The notes below the pieces were generated by a model, which was given only the letters and a program-made list of their open reading frames with translations, had not been told where the DNA came from and made no database searches. A stretch of 64,000 nt of DNA from Mangrovimicrobium sp033283385 (GTDB lineage: Bacteria > Pseudomonadota > Gammaproteobacteria > Pseudomonadales > Halieaceae): contig JAWMQQ010000001.1 in the NCBI GenBank assembly GCA_033283385.1, forward strand, positions 806,001-870,000, in the 5' to 3' direction. Both the position numbers and the translations under genes were made by a program. Positions 1-8,506 of the stretch are shown piece after piece (position 1 is the stretch's first letter; each line of letters opens with the position of its first letter).

Positions 1-1
1 A

Positions 2-739
2 AACGGCAAGCCGGAGCGCCGCTCGATAGAGTACGCGAAACAGCTGATGGCCGAGGCGGGCTACCCCAACGGCCGCGACGCCAAGACCGGCAAGCCACTG
101 AAGCTGTTCATCGACGTACAGAGCCAGGCCATCAGCAACACCATGATGAACTGGATGAGCCGCAAGTTCGAGCGCCTGGGTGTGCAGATCGAGTACCGCC
201 CGGCGGACTGGAACCGCACCCGGGAGAAGCTGCTCACCGGCAACACGCAGATCTTCTCCCACGGCTGGCTCGCGGACTACCCGGACCCGGAGAACTTCCT
301 GTTCCTGCTGTACGGGCCGGAAAGCCCGCTGCTGTGCAAATGCGACGGCGCCAACAACTCCAACTACGAAAACCCCGAGTTCGACGAGCTGTTCCGCAAG
401 ATGCGGGTGACGCCGCCCGGCCCGGAGCGCGACGCCATGGTCGCCCGCATGGTGGAGCTGTACCGCCGCGACGCGGTGTGGATGTACGCCTGGTACCCCA
501 AGGAGATCTACCTCAACAACCCCTGGGTCCATAACACCAAGCGCCACGGCATCTCCAAGGGCATGCTGAAATACATCCGTATCGACAAGGACCTGCGCGC
601 CGAGAAGCGCAAGGAGTGGAACCAGCCTGAGACCTGGCCGCTGTACGCTTTTGTCGCCCTTGTCATCGGCCTGCTCGCGCCGGGCGTGATCGCCTATCGC
701 CGGCGCCAGAAAGCCACCGCCAGAACATCCGGGAACTGA
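2..739 (+). CDS. ABC transporter peptide-binding protein (family 5), C-terminal part
   Basis: The frame is open from base 2, so the gene continues off the left edge; about 245 residues are present. They match the C-terminal lobe of family 5 (DppA/OppA/YejA type) solute-binding proteins: a stretch around bases 215-330 reads NTQIFSHGWLADYPDPENFL, the usual conserved region near the ligand pocket. It should deliver peptides or similar solutes to the permeases that follow 2 bases downstream. Odd feature: the last 35 residues hold a hydrophobic segment (WPLYAFVALVIGLLAPGVIA) followed by a basic tail, which looks like a C-terminal membrane anchor instead of a freely diffusing periplasmic protein. 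The family assignment is firm; the substrate is not known. Confidence 0.88.
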   Translation, partial: NGKPERRSIEYAKQLMAEAGYPNGRDAKTGKPLKLFIDVQSQAISNTMMNWMSRKFERLGVQIEYRPADWNRTREKLLTGNTQIFSHGWLADYPDPENFLFLLYGPESPLLCKCDGANNSNYENPEFDELFRKMRVTPPGPERDAMVARMVELYRRDAVWMYAWYPKEIYLNNPWVHNTKRHGISKGMLKYIRIDKDLRAEKRKEWNQPETWPLYAFVALVIGLLAPGVIAYRRRQKATARTSGN

Positions 740-741
740 AC

Positions 742-1719
742 ATGATTGCCTATATCATCAGGCGCCTGCTCTACGCCATTCCGATTCTCATCGGGGTCAA
801 CCTGCTGACATTCACCCTGTTTTTCGTGGTCAATTCGCCCGACGACATGGCGGTTTCACAGCTGGGTAACAAGTACGTGACCCCCGAGGCCATCGAAAAC
901 TGGAAGCGCAAGAACGGCTACGACAAGCCGCTGTTCGTCAACCCCGAGGAGCAGGGGCTGGCTGCCGTCACCGAGACCATTTTCTTCACCAAGTCGGTGA
1001 AGCTGTTCGCCTTCGATTTCGGCCGCTCCGAGAGCGGCCGGGATATCACCACCGACGTGTCCACGCGCATGTGGCCCAGTCTCGCCGTCGCGTTGCCGTC
1101 CTTTCTCGTCGGCATCTGGGTCAATATCTGCGTTGCGCTGATGGTGGTGATGTTTCACGGCACGCGGCTGGACCGGTGGGCGGTGCTGGTGTTCGTCTCG
1201 CTGATGTCGATCTCCTACCTGTTCTATATCATCGGCGGCCAGTACCTGGTGGCCAAGAGCTGGAAGCTGGTGCCGATCTCCGGTTTCGACCCGTCGCACC
1301 AGCCGTGGAAATTCCTCATCCTGCCGGTGCTGGTCGGCGTGGTTTCCGGAATCGGTGCCGGCGCGCGCTGGTATCGCACGCTGTTCCTCGAGGAGGCCAA
1401 CCAGGACTATGTGCGCACCGCCAGGGCCAAGGGATCGAGCGAGATCAGCATCCTGTTCAAGCACATCCTGCCCAACGCCCTGATCCCCATTCTGACCGGC
1501 GTGGTGGTGCTCATTCCCACACTGTTCATGGGCAGCCTGCTGCTGGAGTCCTTCTTCGGCATTCCGGGCCTCGGCAGCTACATGCTGGATGCCATCAAGA
1601 TGCAGGACTTCGCCATCGTGCGCTCCATGGTGTTCATCGGTTCGATTCTCTATATCGTCGGCCTGATTCTCACCGATATCTCCTATACCTGGGCAGACCC
1701 CCGGGTCAGGCTTAATTAA
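742..1719 (+). CDS. ABC transporter permease, DppB/OppB/YejB type
   Basis: 325 residues with an N-terminal membrane helix (IIRRLLYAIPILIGVNLLTF), the usual start of DppB-type permeases, then several further hydrophobic segments. The cytoplasmic coupling loop is recognisable at about residues 215-235 (EEANQDYVRTARAKGSSE), the EAA-like motif that contacts the ATPase. The gene starts 2 bases after the binding protein and is followed after 14 bases by a second permease, so it is one operon. Known role of the family: inner-membrane channel half for peptides or related solutes. Length is close to the family norm. Confidence 0.93.
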   Translation: MIAYIIRRLLYAIPILIGVNLLTFTLFFVVNSPDDMAVSQLGNKYVTPEAIENWKRKNGYDKPLFVNPEEQGLAAVTETIFFTKSVKLFAFDFGRSESGRDITTDVSTRMWPSLAVALPSFLVGIWVNICVALMVVMFHGTRLDRWAVLVFVSLMSISYLFYIIGGQYLVAKSWKLVPISGFDPSHQPWKFLILPVLVGVVSGIGAGARWYRTLFLEEANQDYVRTARAKGSSEISILFKHILPNALIPILTGVVVLIPTLFMGSLLLESFFGIPGLGSYMLDAIKMQDFAIVRSMVFIGSILYIVGLILTDISYTWADPRVRLN

Positions 1720-1733
1720 GGGCGCTCGCAACC

Positions 1734-3104
1734 ATGAAACCTGTATTACTGTGGTCCGATGCGCTGATTTTCCTGCTCGTCATCGTGCTGACCGTATTTT
1801 TCTACCGCCTGCGCAACGACCCGCAGACGCGCGAGCGCTGGGGCGATGTGTTTGCCACGAAGCTGGGCATGGTGACCTTTACCCTGATCATGACCTACGT
1901 GGGCGTGGCACTGCTGGATTCCCTGCACTTTCGTCGCGCCCTGGAAAACCCCGAAGGTGTCTCCGGCCAGGAAGTGTATTACGACAACCAGGTCACCAGC
2001 GTTTTCGATGTAATGCTGCGCGGTATGGACGAGCGCTTCGAGCGCACCTACTCGGCGCCGTTTGCGCTGAAGTCCTTCTCCAAGACGAATATGGAGGACG
2101 CGCAGGGCAATGCGATTCGCGATTTCCCGCTGCTGGAGCACGCCGGGCAACACCTGTCCGACCCCTCCGAGCGCGGCGCGGATATCCTGCACAAATCGCT
2201 GGTGGCGCTGCTCCTGGGCCTGTTGGCCAGCGCGGCCATCGTCGGCGTACAGTGGTTGCTATTGCGCCGCAGCGCCTATCCCTGGCACGCCTCCTGGCTG
2301 GTGCAGGCGGCGGTGATCTGCTTTTTCGCCTGGCTGGTCAGTATCAGCCGTTACTACCATGTGCTGGGAACCGACCAGGCGGGCGCCGATGTCGCCTACC
2401 AGAGCCTGAAGGGTATCCGTACCGGCGTTCTGCTCGGTACGCTGTCCACGCTGATCATGCTGCCGATCGCGGTGACCCTCGGGATCATGGCGGGTTACTT
2501 CAAGGGCTGGGTGGATGACGTGGTGCAGTATCTCTACACCACGCTCAGCTCGATTCCCAGCATCCTGCTGATTGCCGCCTCGGTACTGCTGTTCCAGGTC
2601 TATATCGATCTGCATCCGGATTATTTCAGTATCGGTATGGAAAAGGCCGATGCGCGATTCATCGCCCTGTGCTTCATCCTCGGGGTGACCAGCTGGTCCA
2701 GCCTGTGCCGGCTGATCCGTGCCGAAACCCTGAAAATCAGTCAGTTGGGCTACGTGCAGGCCGCACACGCTTTCGGCGTCAGCCACAGCCGTATTGTCGC
2801 ACGGCATATCCTGCCGAACGTGCTGCACATCATCCTGATCACTTTCGTGCTGGAGTTCAGCTCGCTGGTGCTGGCGGAGGCGGTGCTCTCGTATATCGGC
2901 GTGGGTATCGACCCCTCCATGGCCAGCTGGGGCAACATGATCAACGGCGCGCGTTCCGAGCTCTCGCAGGAGCCGCCCATCTGGTGGACGCTGGCCGGTG
3001 CGTTCTTCTTCATGTTCATCCTCGTGCTCGCTGCCAACCTTTTCTCGGACCTGGTGCGCGACGCCTTCGATCCCCGCACCGCTGGCAAGAGGTCTGAAGC
3101 ATGA
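1734..3104 (+). CDS. ABC transporter permease, DppC/OppC/YejE type, extended
   Basis: 456 residues. The C-terminal half is a standard DppC-type permease: LGTDQAGADV near residue 205, the GIRTGVLLGTLSTL region, and an EAA-like loop (AETLKISQLGYVQAAHAFGV) near residue 335. Before this lies an extension of about 180 residues with two or three predicted membrane segments and a polar, probably periplasmic, section (about residues 70-145). Ordinary DppC proteins are near 300 residues and E. coli YejE near 340, so this one is long. It overlaps the ATPase gene by four bases (ATGA), indicating translational coupling. The function is inferred from family and operon position. Confidence 0.9.
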   Translation: MKPVLLWSDALIFLLVIVLTVFFYRLRNDPQTRERWGDVFATKLGMVTFTLIMTYVGVALLDSLHFRRALENPEGVSGQEVYYDNQVTSVFDVMLRGMDERFERTYSAPFALKSFSKTNMEDAQGNAIRDFPLLEHAGQHLSDPSERGADILHKSLVALLLGLLASAAIVGVQWLLLRRSAYPWHASWLVQAAVICFFAWLVSISRYYHVLGTDQAGADVAYQSLKGIRTGVLLGTLSTLIMLPIAVTLGIMAGYFKGWVDDVVQYLYTTLSSIPSILLIAASVLLFQVYIDLHPDYFSIGMEKADARFIALCFILGVTSWSSLCRLIRAETLKISQLGYVQAAHAFGVSHSRIVARHILPNVLHIILITFVLEFSSLVLAEAVLSYIGVGIDPSMASWGNMINGARSELSQEPPIWWTLAGAFFFMFILVLAANLFSDLVRDAFDPRTAGKRSEA

Positions 3105-4708
3105 CGACGACAGCAGATATCCGCATGCAGGTGGACAACCTGCGCGTCGAGCTGGCGGAATCCGGTACCGAGATTCTCAAGGGCGTCAGCTTCAAGCTCG
3201 AGGCGGGCAAGATATTCGCCCTGGTCGGCGAGTCGGGCAGCGGCAAGTCCGTGACCTCCATGGCCGCCATGCGCCTGTTGCCAGAGGCGCTGCAAATCAC
3301 CTCGGGCTCGGTCCATGTCGGCGAACAGGACCTGTTCGACCTGTCTGAATCCGACATGCAGACCGTGCGCGGCCGCCGCGTCGCCATGATCTTCCAGAAC
3401 GCCATGACCGCCCTGAACCCGGTGCAGACCGTGGGCAAGCAGGTGGCGGAAACCCTGCGCCTGCACACCCGCCTGCGCAACCAGGCGCTGCGCGACCGGG
3501 TGGTACAGCTGTTCCGCGAGGTCGGGATTCCCGAGCCCGGACAGCGTTTCAACTTCTACCCGCATCAGTTGTCCGGCGGCCAGCAGCAGCGGGTGATGAT
3601 CGCCATGGCCCTGGCCTGCGAGCCCGACATATTGATCGCTGACGAGCCCACCACCGCGCTGGACGTCACCATCCAGGAACAGGTGCTGAAGCTGATCCGC
3701 GAACTGACTCACTCGCGGCAACTGGCGGTGCTGCTGATCACCCACGACATGGGCGTGGTGCGCAACACCGCGGACGAGGTCGCGGTGATGTACCGCGGCG
3801 AGATCATCGAGCGCGCCAGCGTCGACGACTTCTTCCACAACCCGAAGCAGGCCTACAGCCGCAAGCTGATCGACGCGCTGCCCGACCTGACCCATTTCCA
3901 GTCCGTGGCGGTGGAGCAGCCGCTGCTGAAACTGGATGACGTCAAGGTCTACTTTCCGGTCCGCAAAGGCATACTTCAGCGGGTGGTCGATTACACGAAG
4001 GCCGTGGACGGTGTCTCGCTGTCCATCGGCCGCGGCGAAACCTATGCGCTGGTAGGCGAGTCGGGCAGCGGTAAATCCACGCTGGGGCGCGCCATCCTCA
4101 ACCTGGAAGAGGTCGCCGGCGGCAGTATCGTGTTCCAGGGGCACGCGGTGCAGAGCCTCTCGCGCAAGGCCATGCTGCCCTACCGCAAGCAGATCCAGGT
4201 GATCTTCCAGAACCCCTACTCGTCGATGAACCCGCGCCTGTCGGTGGGCGAGATCATCGCCGAGGGCATGATCAGCCTCGGGCTGGATTACACGGAAGAG
4301 CAGCGCACCCAGCGCATCAACGAACTGCTGACCCGGGTGCAACTGGGCCCGGAGGTCGCCAACCGCTATCCGCACGAATTCTCCGGCGGGCAGTTGCAGC
4401 GCATCGCCATCGCGCGGGCGCTGGCGGTGAATCCGGAGCTGATCATCTGCGACGAACCGACCAGTGCGCTGGATGTCAGCATTCGCGCGGAAGTTCTGGA
4501 CCTGCTGCGGGAGTTGCAGCAGGAATTCGGCGTATCCTACCTGTTCATCACCCACGACCTCTCCATCGTGCCCTCGCTGGCGCACCATGTCGGTGTGATG
4601 CAGTACGGCAAGCTGGTGGAGCAGGGCAGTGCGGAGCAAATCCTCACCGCGCCGCAGCACCCCTATACACAGGCCTTGCTGGCGTCGGTGCCGAGGATCG
4701 ATCCCTGA
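3101..4708 (+). CDS. ABC transporter with two fused ATPase domains (YejF-like)
   Basis: 535 residues holding two complete nucleotide-binding domains. Domain 1 has Walker A GESGSGKS at residues 43-50, signature LSGGQQQR near 157 and Walker B ILIADEPTTALD. Domain 2 has Walker A GESGSGKST near 318, signature FSGGQLQR near 427 and Walker B LIICDEPTSALD. This is the layout of YejF/GsiA-type proteins that power oligopeptide importers; both sites look intact. The start overlaps the preceding permease by four bases. The gene order binding protein, permease, permease, double ATPase resembles yejABEF. It is the last gene of the operon and is followed by a strong hairpin. Confidence 0.94.
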   Translation: MTTTADIRMQVDNLRVELAESGTEILKGVSFKLEAGKIFALVGESGSGKSVTSMAAMRLLPEALQITSGSVHVGEQDLFDLSESDMQTVRGRRVAMIFQNAMTALNPVQTVGKQVAETLRLHTRLRNQALRDRVVQLFREVGIPEPGQRFNFYPHQLSGGQQQRVMIAMALACEPDILIADEPTTALDVTIQEQVLKLIRELTHSRQLAVLLITHDMGVVRNTADEVAVMYRGEIIERASVDDFFHNPKQAYSRKLIDALPDLTHFQSVAVEQPLLKLDDVKVYFPVRKGILQRVVDYTKAVDGVSLSIGRGETYALVGESGSGKSTLGRAILNLEEVAGGSIVFQGHAVQSLSRKAMLPYRKQIQVIFQNPYSSMNPRLSVGEIIAEGMISLGLDYTEEQRTQRINELLTRVQLGPEVANRYPHEFSGGQLQRIAIARALAVNPELIICDEPTSALDVSIRAEVLDLLRELQQEFGVSYLFITHDLSIVPSLAHHVGVMQYGKLVEQGSAEQILTAPQHPYTQALLASVPRIDP

Positions 4709-4718
4709 GGTAAATGAG

Positions 4719-4751
4719 CCGGGCCTGCGCGCGGCAAAGCGGCAGGCCCGG
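4719..4751. terminator. Hairpin between convergent genes
   Basis: A perfect 10-bp stem (CCGGGCCTGC with GCAGGCCCGG) and 13-base loop lies 10 bases past the ATPase stop and just before the 3' end of the convergent protease gene. There is no clear T-tract on either side, so action as an intrinsic terminator is only a suggestion from its position. Confidence 0.5.
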
Positions 4752-4757
4752 GAGCTG

Positions 4758-5867
4758 CTAGTTGCAGCCTATGACGTCGCCGCCGTTGAGGCTGGATGCT
4801 TTAGCCTGGTCAAACAGGCAGGAGGCGAAGTTGCCGTGCAGCGGCGGGCCGGCCATGCCGGGCTGCCCGGTGTATCCCCAGCTGTTGACAGACATTACCG
4901 GCCCGGTGCCCAGGTCCGCCGCGGTGGACTGCGTCCACGGACCGCCGGATGAGCCGCCGCTGAGCCCGCAGCGCGACAACCAGTAATCGCCGTAGCTTCC
5001 CTCCAACCCGACATCCTGCTGGCAGTACATGAGCAGCGGGTCGACGTCGTAGGAATAACCGAGGGCGGTGGTCTTCACGCTCAGCGTGGCTGCCGTAAAC
5101 GAGATATCCAGCGGGCTGGCCGCTGAATCCAGGCCGATATTGCTCCCCGCGCCGCTGTGCGCACCCGTGTCGTTGACCACGTAGTAGGCGTAGTCGTAGG
5201 GAATGTTGTTGGGGAAGGTCGCCGTGGTCCAGTCGGTGCCCACCACGCCGAAGCTGGGCGCCCAGCAACCCAGCGGATCGTTGTTGCAATCGAAGTCGGT
5301 GCCCGTGCCGGTGGTTTCATCCTGGTTGGGAATGAACAGCACGTTGGTGGCGAAGGTCTTGGCGACGTCGTCATACACGCAGTGCCCCGCGGTGAGAATC
5401 ACCGAGCGGCCGGAAGTCCCGTCGTTCACTACCGTGCCCGAGCAGACGTAATATCCGTCCGGCATCTGGAACAGGATGCGTCCGATGGCATTCTGCGCCG
5501 CTCCGGGTACGTCCCAGGTGCTGCTGCTGACGACCTTCGTCCTTCCTCCGCCGCCACCGCCACCGCCACCGCCACCGCCACCGGGCTTGCCCTTGCGGGT
5601 TGATACATCCTTCGCCAACGCGGCGATATGGTGACCATAGGGCTGGAGTTTGCCATCGGCTTTCCTCAGGTAGCCCAGCCCGCGGCTGTCGACCACCAGG
5701 TCCCGAGGTATGGCCTTAGCCTGGCGCTCCGGCGTCCAGAAGGCGAACACCGCCGCCGCATGTGGCGAAACCTGCGGCGGCGCCGCCTGAACAGTGTTGG
5801 TTGTAATGATTGTTCCGAGCGCGCAGATAGCGCTCGCGAGACCGGCCTGCTTGCTTGTTATTAGCAT
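4758..5867 (-). CDS. Secreted trypsin-like serine protease with polyglycine linker
   Basis: 369 residues from an ATG preceded by an AAAGGGGG ribosome site. Residues 1-28 form a signal peptide ending in VQA. A propeptide-like section follows, then 13 consecutive glycines (96-108), then a trypsin-fold domain. The catalytic triad is readable: His162 in LTAGHC, Asp225 in PYDYAYYV (likely) and Ser307 in GGSSGGPW. Several cysteines could form disulfides. Expected role: exported peptidase of the S1/V8-like group, substrate unknown. A longer open frame continues upstream to 6218 but lacks a signal peptide at its start and runs into the neighbouring gene, so the shorter start was chosen. It stands alone; no partner genes. 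Confidence 0.85.
   Translation of the reverse strand: MLITSKQAGLASAICALGTIITTNTVQAAPPQVSPHAAAVFAFWTPERQAKAIPRDLVVDSRGLGYLRKADGKLQPYGHHIAALAKDVSTRKGKPGGGGGGGGGGGGGRTKVVSSSTWDVPGAAQNAIGRILFQMPDGYYVCSGTVVNDGTSGRSVILTAGHCVYDDVAKTFATNVLFIPNQDETTGTGTDFDCNNDPLGCWAPSFGVVGTDWTTATFPNNIPYDYAYYVVNDTGAHSGAGSNIGLDSAASPLDISFTAATLSVKTTALGYSYDVDPLLMYCQQDVGLEGSYGDYWLSRCGLSGGSSGGPWTQSTAADLGTGPVMSVNSWGYTGQPGMAGPPLHGNFASCLFDQAKASSLNGGDVIGCN
5544..5582 (-). repeat. Hexanucleotide repeat encoding polyglycine
   Basis: Thirteen glycine codons in a row, mostly alternating GGT and GGC, so the DNA is a short GGTGGC hexamer repeat. Changes in copy number would keep the frame and change linker length between the propeptide and the protease domain. 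Confidence 0.85.
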
Positions 5868-6039
5868 TGTACTATCCCCCTTTTCGGATTCTGGTCCGGA
5901 GAAGCAATATAGCACCTCGCTCCGGTGCCCGGTAACCGCCTGTATGGCCCGGTGCCGGTGAGCGCAAAATGGGCCATCACAGCGTTGGGCTGCTGTATCC
6001 GGGGCGCACCCTTGAACCGGCCGGGTAGAGGGGTGAAAA

Positions 6040-6408
6040 CTAGGCGATCTCGACGCCGATAGGCTCCGGCTGCGCGGGGAGCAGCGGCGGCAGCCCGTAT
6101 GCCGCGCGCGCACTGTCGCAGCCGGGGTTGAGCAGGCCCCCCTCGCCATTGACCAGGAATTCCCGGCACGGGCTGGGCCGGTTTTCGTAAATGGTGCAGC
6201 GAACCGGGCCGCCGACATCGCCGAGCAGGGCCGAGCAGCGCGGCTCGGCTGCGTTGGTTCCCTGCATGCAACTGCGATGCGGCGATACTTTCTCTGTCAG
6301 GTTGTCCGGTACCAGCCCGCCGGCGCTTTGCGCCTCGCCCCAATAAAAAGACACACGAAAAAACGCGCAACAGGCCCCGCAATTCAGGCAGGGCGAATCA
6401 CTGCTCAT
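6040..6408 (-). CDS. YkgJ-family cysteine cluster protein
   Basis: 122 residues. The N-terminus carries the CLNCGACC motif (Cys7, 10, 13, 14), and further cysteines follow in SCMQ, RCSALLG, RCTIYENRPSPC. This pattern is that of the YkgJ/UPF0153 family of putative zinc- or iron-chelating proteins. The family's biochemical role is not established. The RYENRP-like segment (IYENRPSPCREF) is the second conserved block. The protein appears complete and cytoplasmic. The gene is single, with its own upstream region; its ribosome site is weak. Confidence 0.88.
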   Translation of the reverse strand: MSSDSPCLNCGACCAFFRVSFYWGEAQSAGGLVPDNLTEKVSPHRSCMQGTNAAEPRCSALLGDVGGPVRCTIYENRPSPCREFLVNGEGGLLNPGCDSARAAYGLPPLLPAQPEPIGVEIA

Positions 6409-6652
6409 TTCAGCAAATCTCGAATGTTGACGATACGAACGCGTAATTGCGTACAGCCGTACTGCAGGAGCGCCAGAGCTGGCGCGGGGTCTGGCCGGGT
6501 GGCCAAGGGGTTGTGGCTACGCCCTTCGGGTCCACGCAGGGGAATCCCCGACCCGAAGTGCGGCAAATCTAGCAGGAGTTCGCTACCCGGGCAAGATCAA
6601 CCCGGGTGTCTGGAATTGAATCAGCGCGCCCTTCGGTTCGCGGCGGGAGCGT

Positions 6653-8341
6653 TCAGACCGCGCCCTGGTAGTGGAGCGGGCCACCGTTGGTCGACGCCAG
6701 GGTGTAAATATCCCAGCGTTTGCTGCGCGAGGGTTTTTCCAGCATGTATGCCATCACCACCCGCTCACCATCGCTGCGCAGGTTGATCGAGCCATAGACC
6801 GTGACGTTTAGCTTCCTGCGCTCATCGAGCAGTGCCTGGGCCGCATCGTTCAGCCGCTGTATTTCGCCCGGGTCCGCTTCCGATAGTGCCTGCTCTTTCA
6901 GTTTGTAGGCCTTGTACCACGGAGAGTCCTCCCGGTTGGTGAACTCCGCGGTGCTGCGGGACAGCTCGGTGCTGAAGATCAACGAGCGGTGCCCCCGTCC
7001 GTATTTGCCGATGGCGCCGAGAGTGTCGGAACGGGGATGGGCGTGACCCTCCGCGTCGCCGCTGGAAATGACAGTCGCAGCAGGGTTGATGGCGGCCAGG
7101 AAGGTATCCATGAAGTCGGCGCTGCCGTGGTGGCAGGATTTGGCGATATCCACCTGGAACACCGGGCTGGCGGCCTGGACCAGCTCGCTGTCGGAGACGG
7201 CGCCCGCGTCGTAGAGCGGCAGGCCTGTATAGTGCTGCATGAGGAACATTTCCGCGGGGCTGTTCAGGTCCCCACCGAACAGTATGGAGATATTCCCGTA
7301 GCTCAGCTTCAACAGTACCGAGTGGCCGTTCTTGGTCTTGCCGGTATCCGTGGAGGTGGTTTTTTCCTGCGGTTTTGACGTGAATGTGCGCAGGCGGTTG
7401 CCGCCCTGGCTATCGGGTTCGACAACCGGGCCGATTACCTCGATCACGCAGCCCGGCGCGTTGCCCGGACCGAAGCCGGGCAGGTAGGACCGGCCATCGT
7501 GCAGTTCCCCATGCGCCGTGGACAGCATGGCGATGTCGGGAAAGCGCCGTTTACCGCGGGAAGTCGTTGCTGAAACTGCGTCGTTGAGCAGGCCGGGATA
7601 CTGTTTCGGATTGCCGGTGGATGTCTTTATCCAGCGCTTTGGCTCCGCCAGCAGCGCCTGCAAATGTGCATCGGTTTCAACCAGCCCGGTCAGGTAGGCC
7701 TGGCCATTGCTCGTGTTCTGCTCGCCGAGTAATTTCTTGCTGCTGCTGGACTGCGCGCCGGAGGCCGAGACGCCGAACTGCTCGACGATGCCGTTGTGCC
7801 AGATATGCCGGGCCTGCACCTTGTCGTCGTTGATCAACTGGCTGAAGCCGTAGTAGTGGTCCTTGTCCGGGTGGGTGATTATCAGTCCGTCAAAGTCGTT
7901 TTCCGCCTTGCCGAATCCCGCGAATCGCCACTTCAGGTAGCGGTACATGTTGTCATCGACGCCGGCGTCGATCACGTATTTGCTGTCTTCCGGGGTCACG
8001 AGCAGCGCGCCGTCGCCCTGGCCCACGTCCACGAACACGATTTCCAGCAGGCGATCTTCCTGCAGGTCGCCTTCGTACATATAGCCGTTCTCGCCGCGCA
8101 CGTGCACCGGGACCATGCCGGCTACCTGCTGAGTAACAAATGTGCGTTCGGTGTTACCACGAATATCCGCTGCCGGGTCCGTCAGGTAGTCGTAGTCCGT
8201 GACCTTGACCCAGTCGCCCCAGAGCAGGTGCTTGATCTTGCCAAGGGCCAGTTTACCTTTGGAGTTTCGCTGGAAATTGAAGACGTGGGTGGCGGGGTAG
8301 CCGGAATAGACGATATCCCCTGCGTTGAATCCATTGCTCAT
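6653..8341 (-). CDS. Soluble ComEC/Rec2-like metallo-beta-lactamase-fold protein
   Basis: 562 residues, ATG preceded by GGAGTG. Residues 1-95 look like a small beta-rich N-terminal domain; then the MBL fold starts with FVDVGQGDG (about 103-111) and YVIDAG, followed by the metal motif HPDKDH (157-162), a late CHHGS motif near residue 415 and GHAHPRSDTL. These match the beta-lactamase domain of the DNA-uptake protein ComEC, but there are no membrane helices and no competence domain. The metal motif has Asp at the position where HxHxDH enzymes carry the second His. No signal peptide is visible, so it is probably cytoplasmic. A nuclease-like hydrolase role is inferred only. It is divergent from rimK. 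Confidence 0.85.
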   Translation of the reverse strand: MSNGFNAGDIVYSGYPATHVFNFQRNSKGKLALGKIKHLLWGDWVKVTDYDYLTDPAADIRGNTERTFVTQQVAGMVPVHVRGENGYMYEGDLQEDRLLEIVFVDVGQGDGALLVTPEDSKYVIDAGVDDNMYRYLKWRFAGFGKAENDFDGLIITHPDKDHYYGFSQLINDDKVQARHIWHNGIVEQFGVSASGAQSSSSKKLLGEQNTSNGQAYLTGLVETDAHLQALLAEPKRWIKTSTGNPKQYPGLLNDAVSATTSRGKRRFPDIAMLSTAHGELHDGRSYLPGFGPGNAPGCVIEVIGPVVEPDSQGGNRLRTFTSKPQEKTTSTDTGKTKNGHSVLLKLSYGNISILFGGDLNSPAEMFLMQHYTGLPLYDAGAVSDSELVQAASPVFQVDIAKSCHHGSADFMDTFLAAINPAATVISSGDAEGHAHPRSDTLGAIGKYGRGHRSLIFSTELSRSTAEFTNREDSPWYKAYKLKEQALSEADPGEIQRLNDAAQALLDERRKLNVTVYGSINLRSDGERVVMAYMLEKPSRSKRWDIYTLASTNGGPLHYQGAV

Positions 8342-8506
8342 AGATCACTCCTTGAAAGCCGGGGCATTCGATCTGTGCTGGATTGGGTCGGGCAACAGCC
8401 AGTATAGACCTTAACTTCGTTCCGCGGCATTTTCGAGCTTGTTCTATGCTTGAGGTGACGACCTGTACCGATAATCGTTCCTGAACCAGACACACGAGGA
8501 TCATCC

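Noticed and set aside
2750..4660. 636-codon antisense frame opposite the transporter ATPase
   Set aside because: Same reason: the sense strand has two intact ABC ATPase domains, and the antisense product shows no domain.
6585..6607. Terminator hairpin ACCCGGG/CCCGGGT downstream of the MBL gene
   Set aside because: Stem of seven pairs but no T-tract on either strand.
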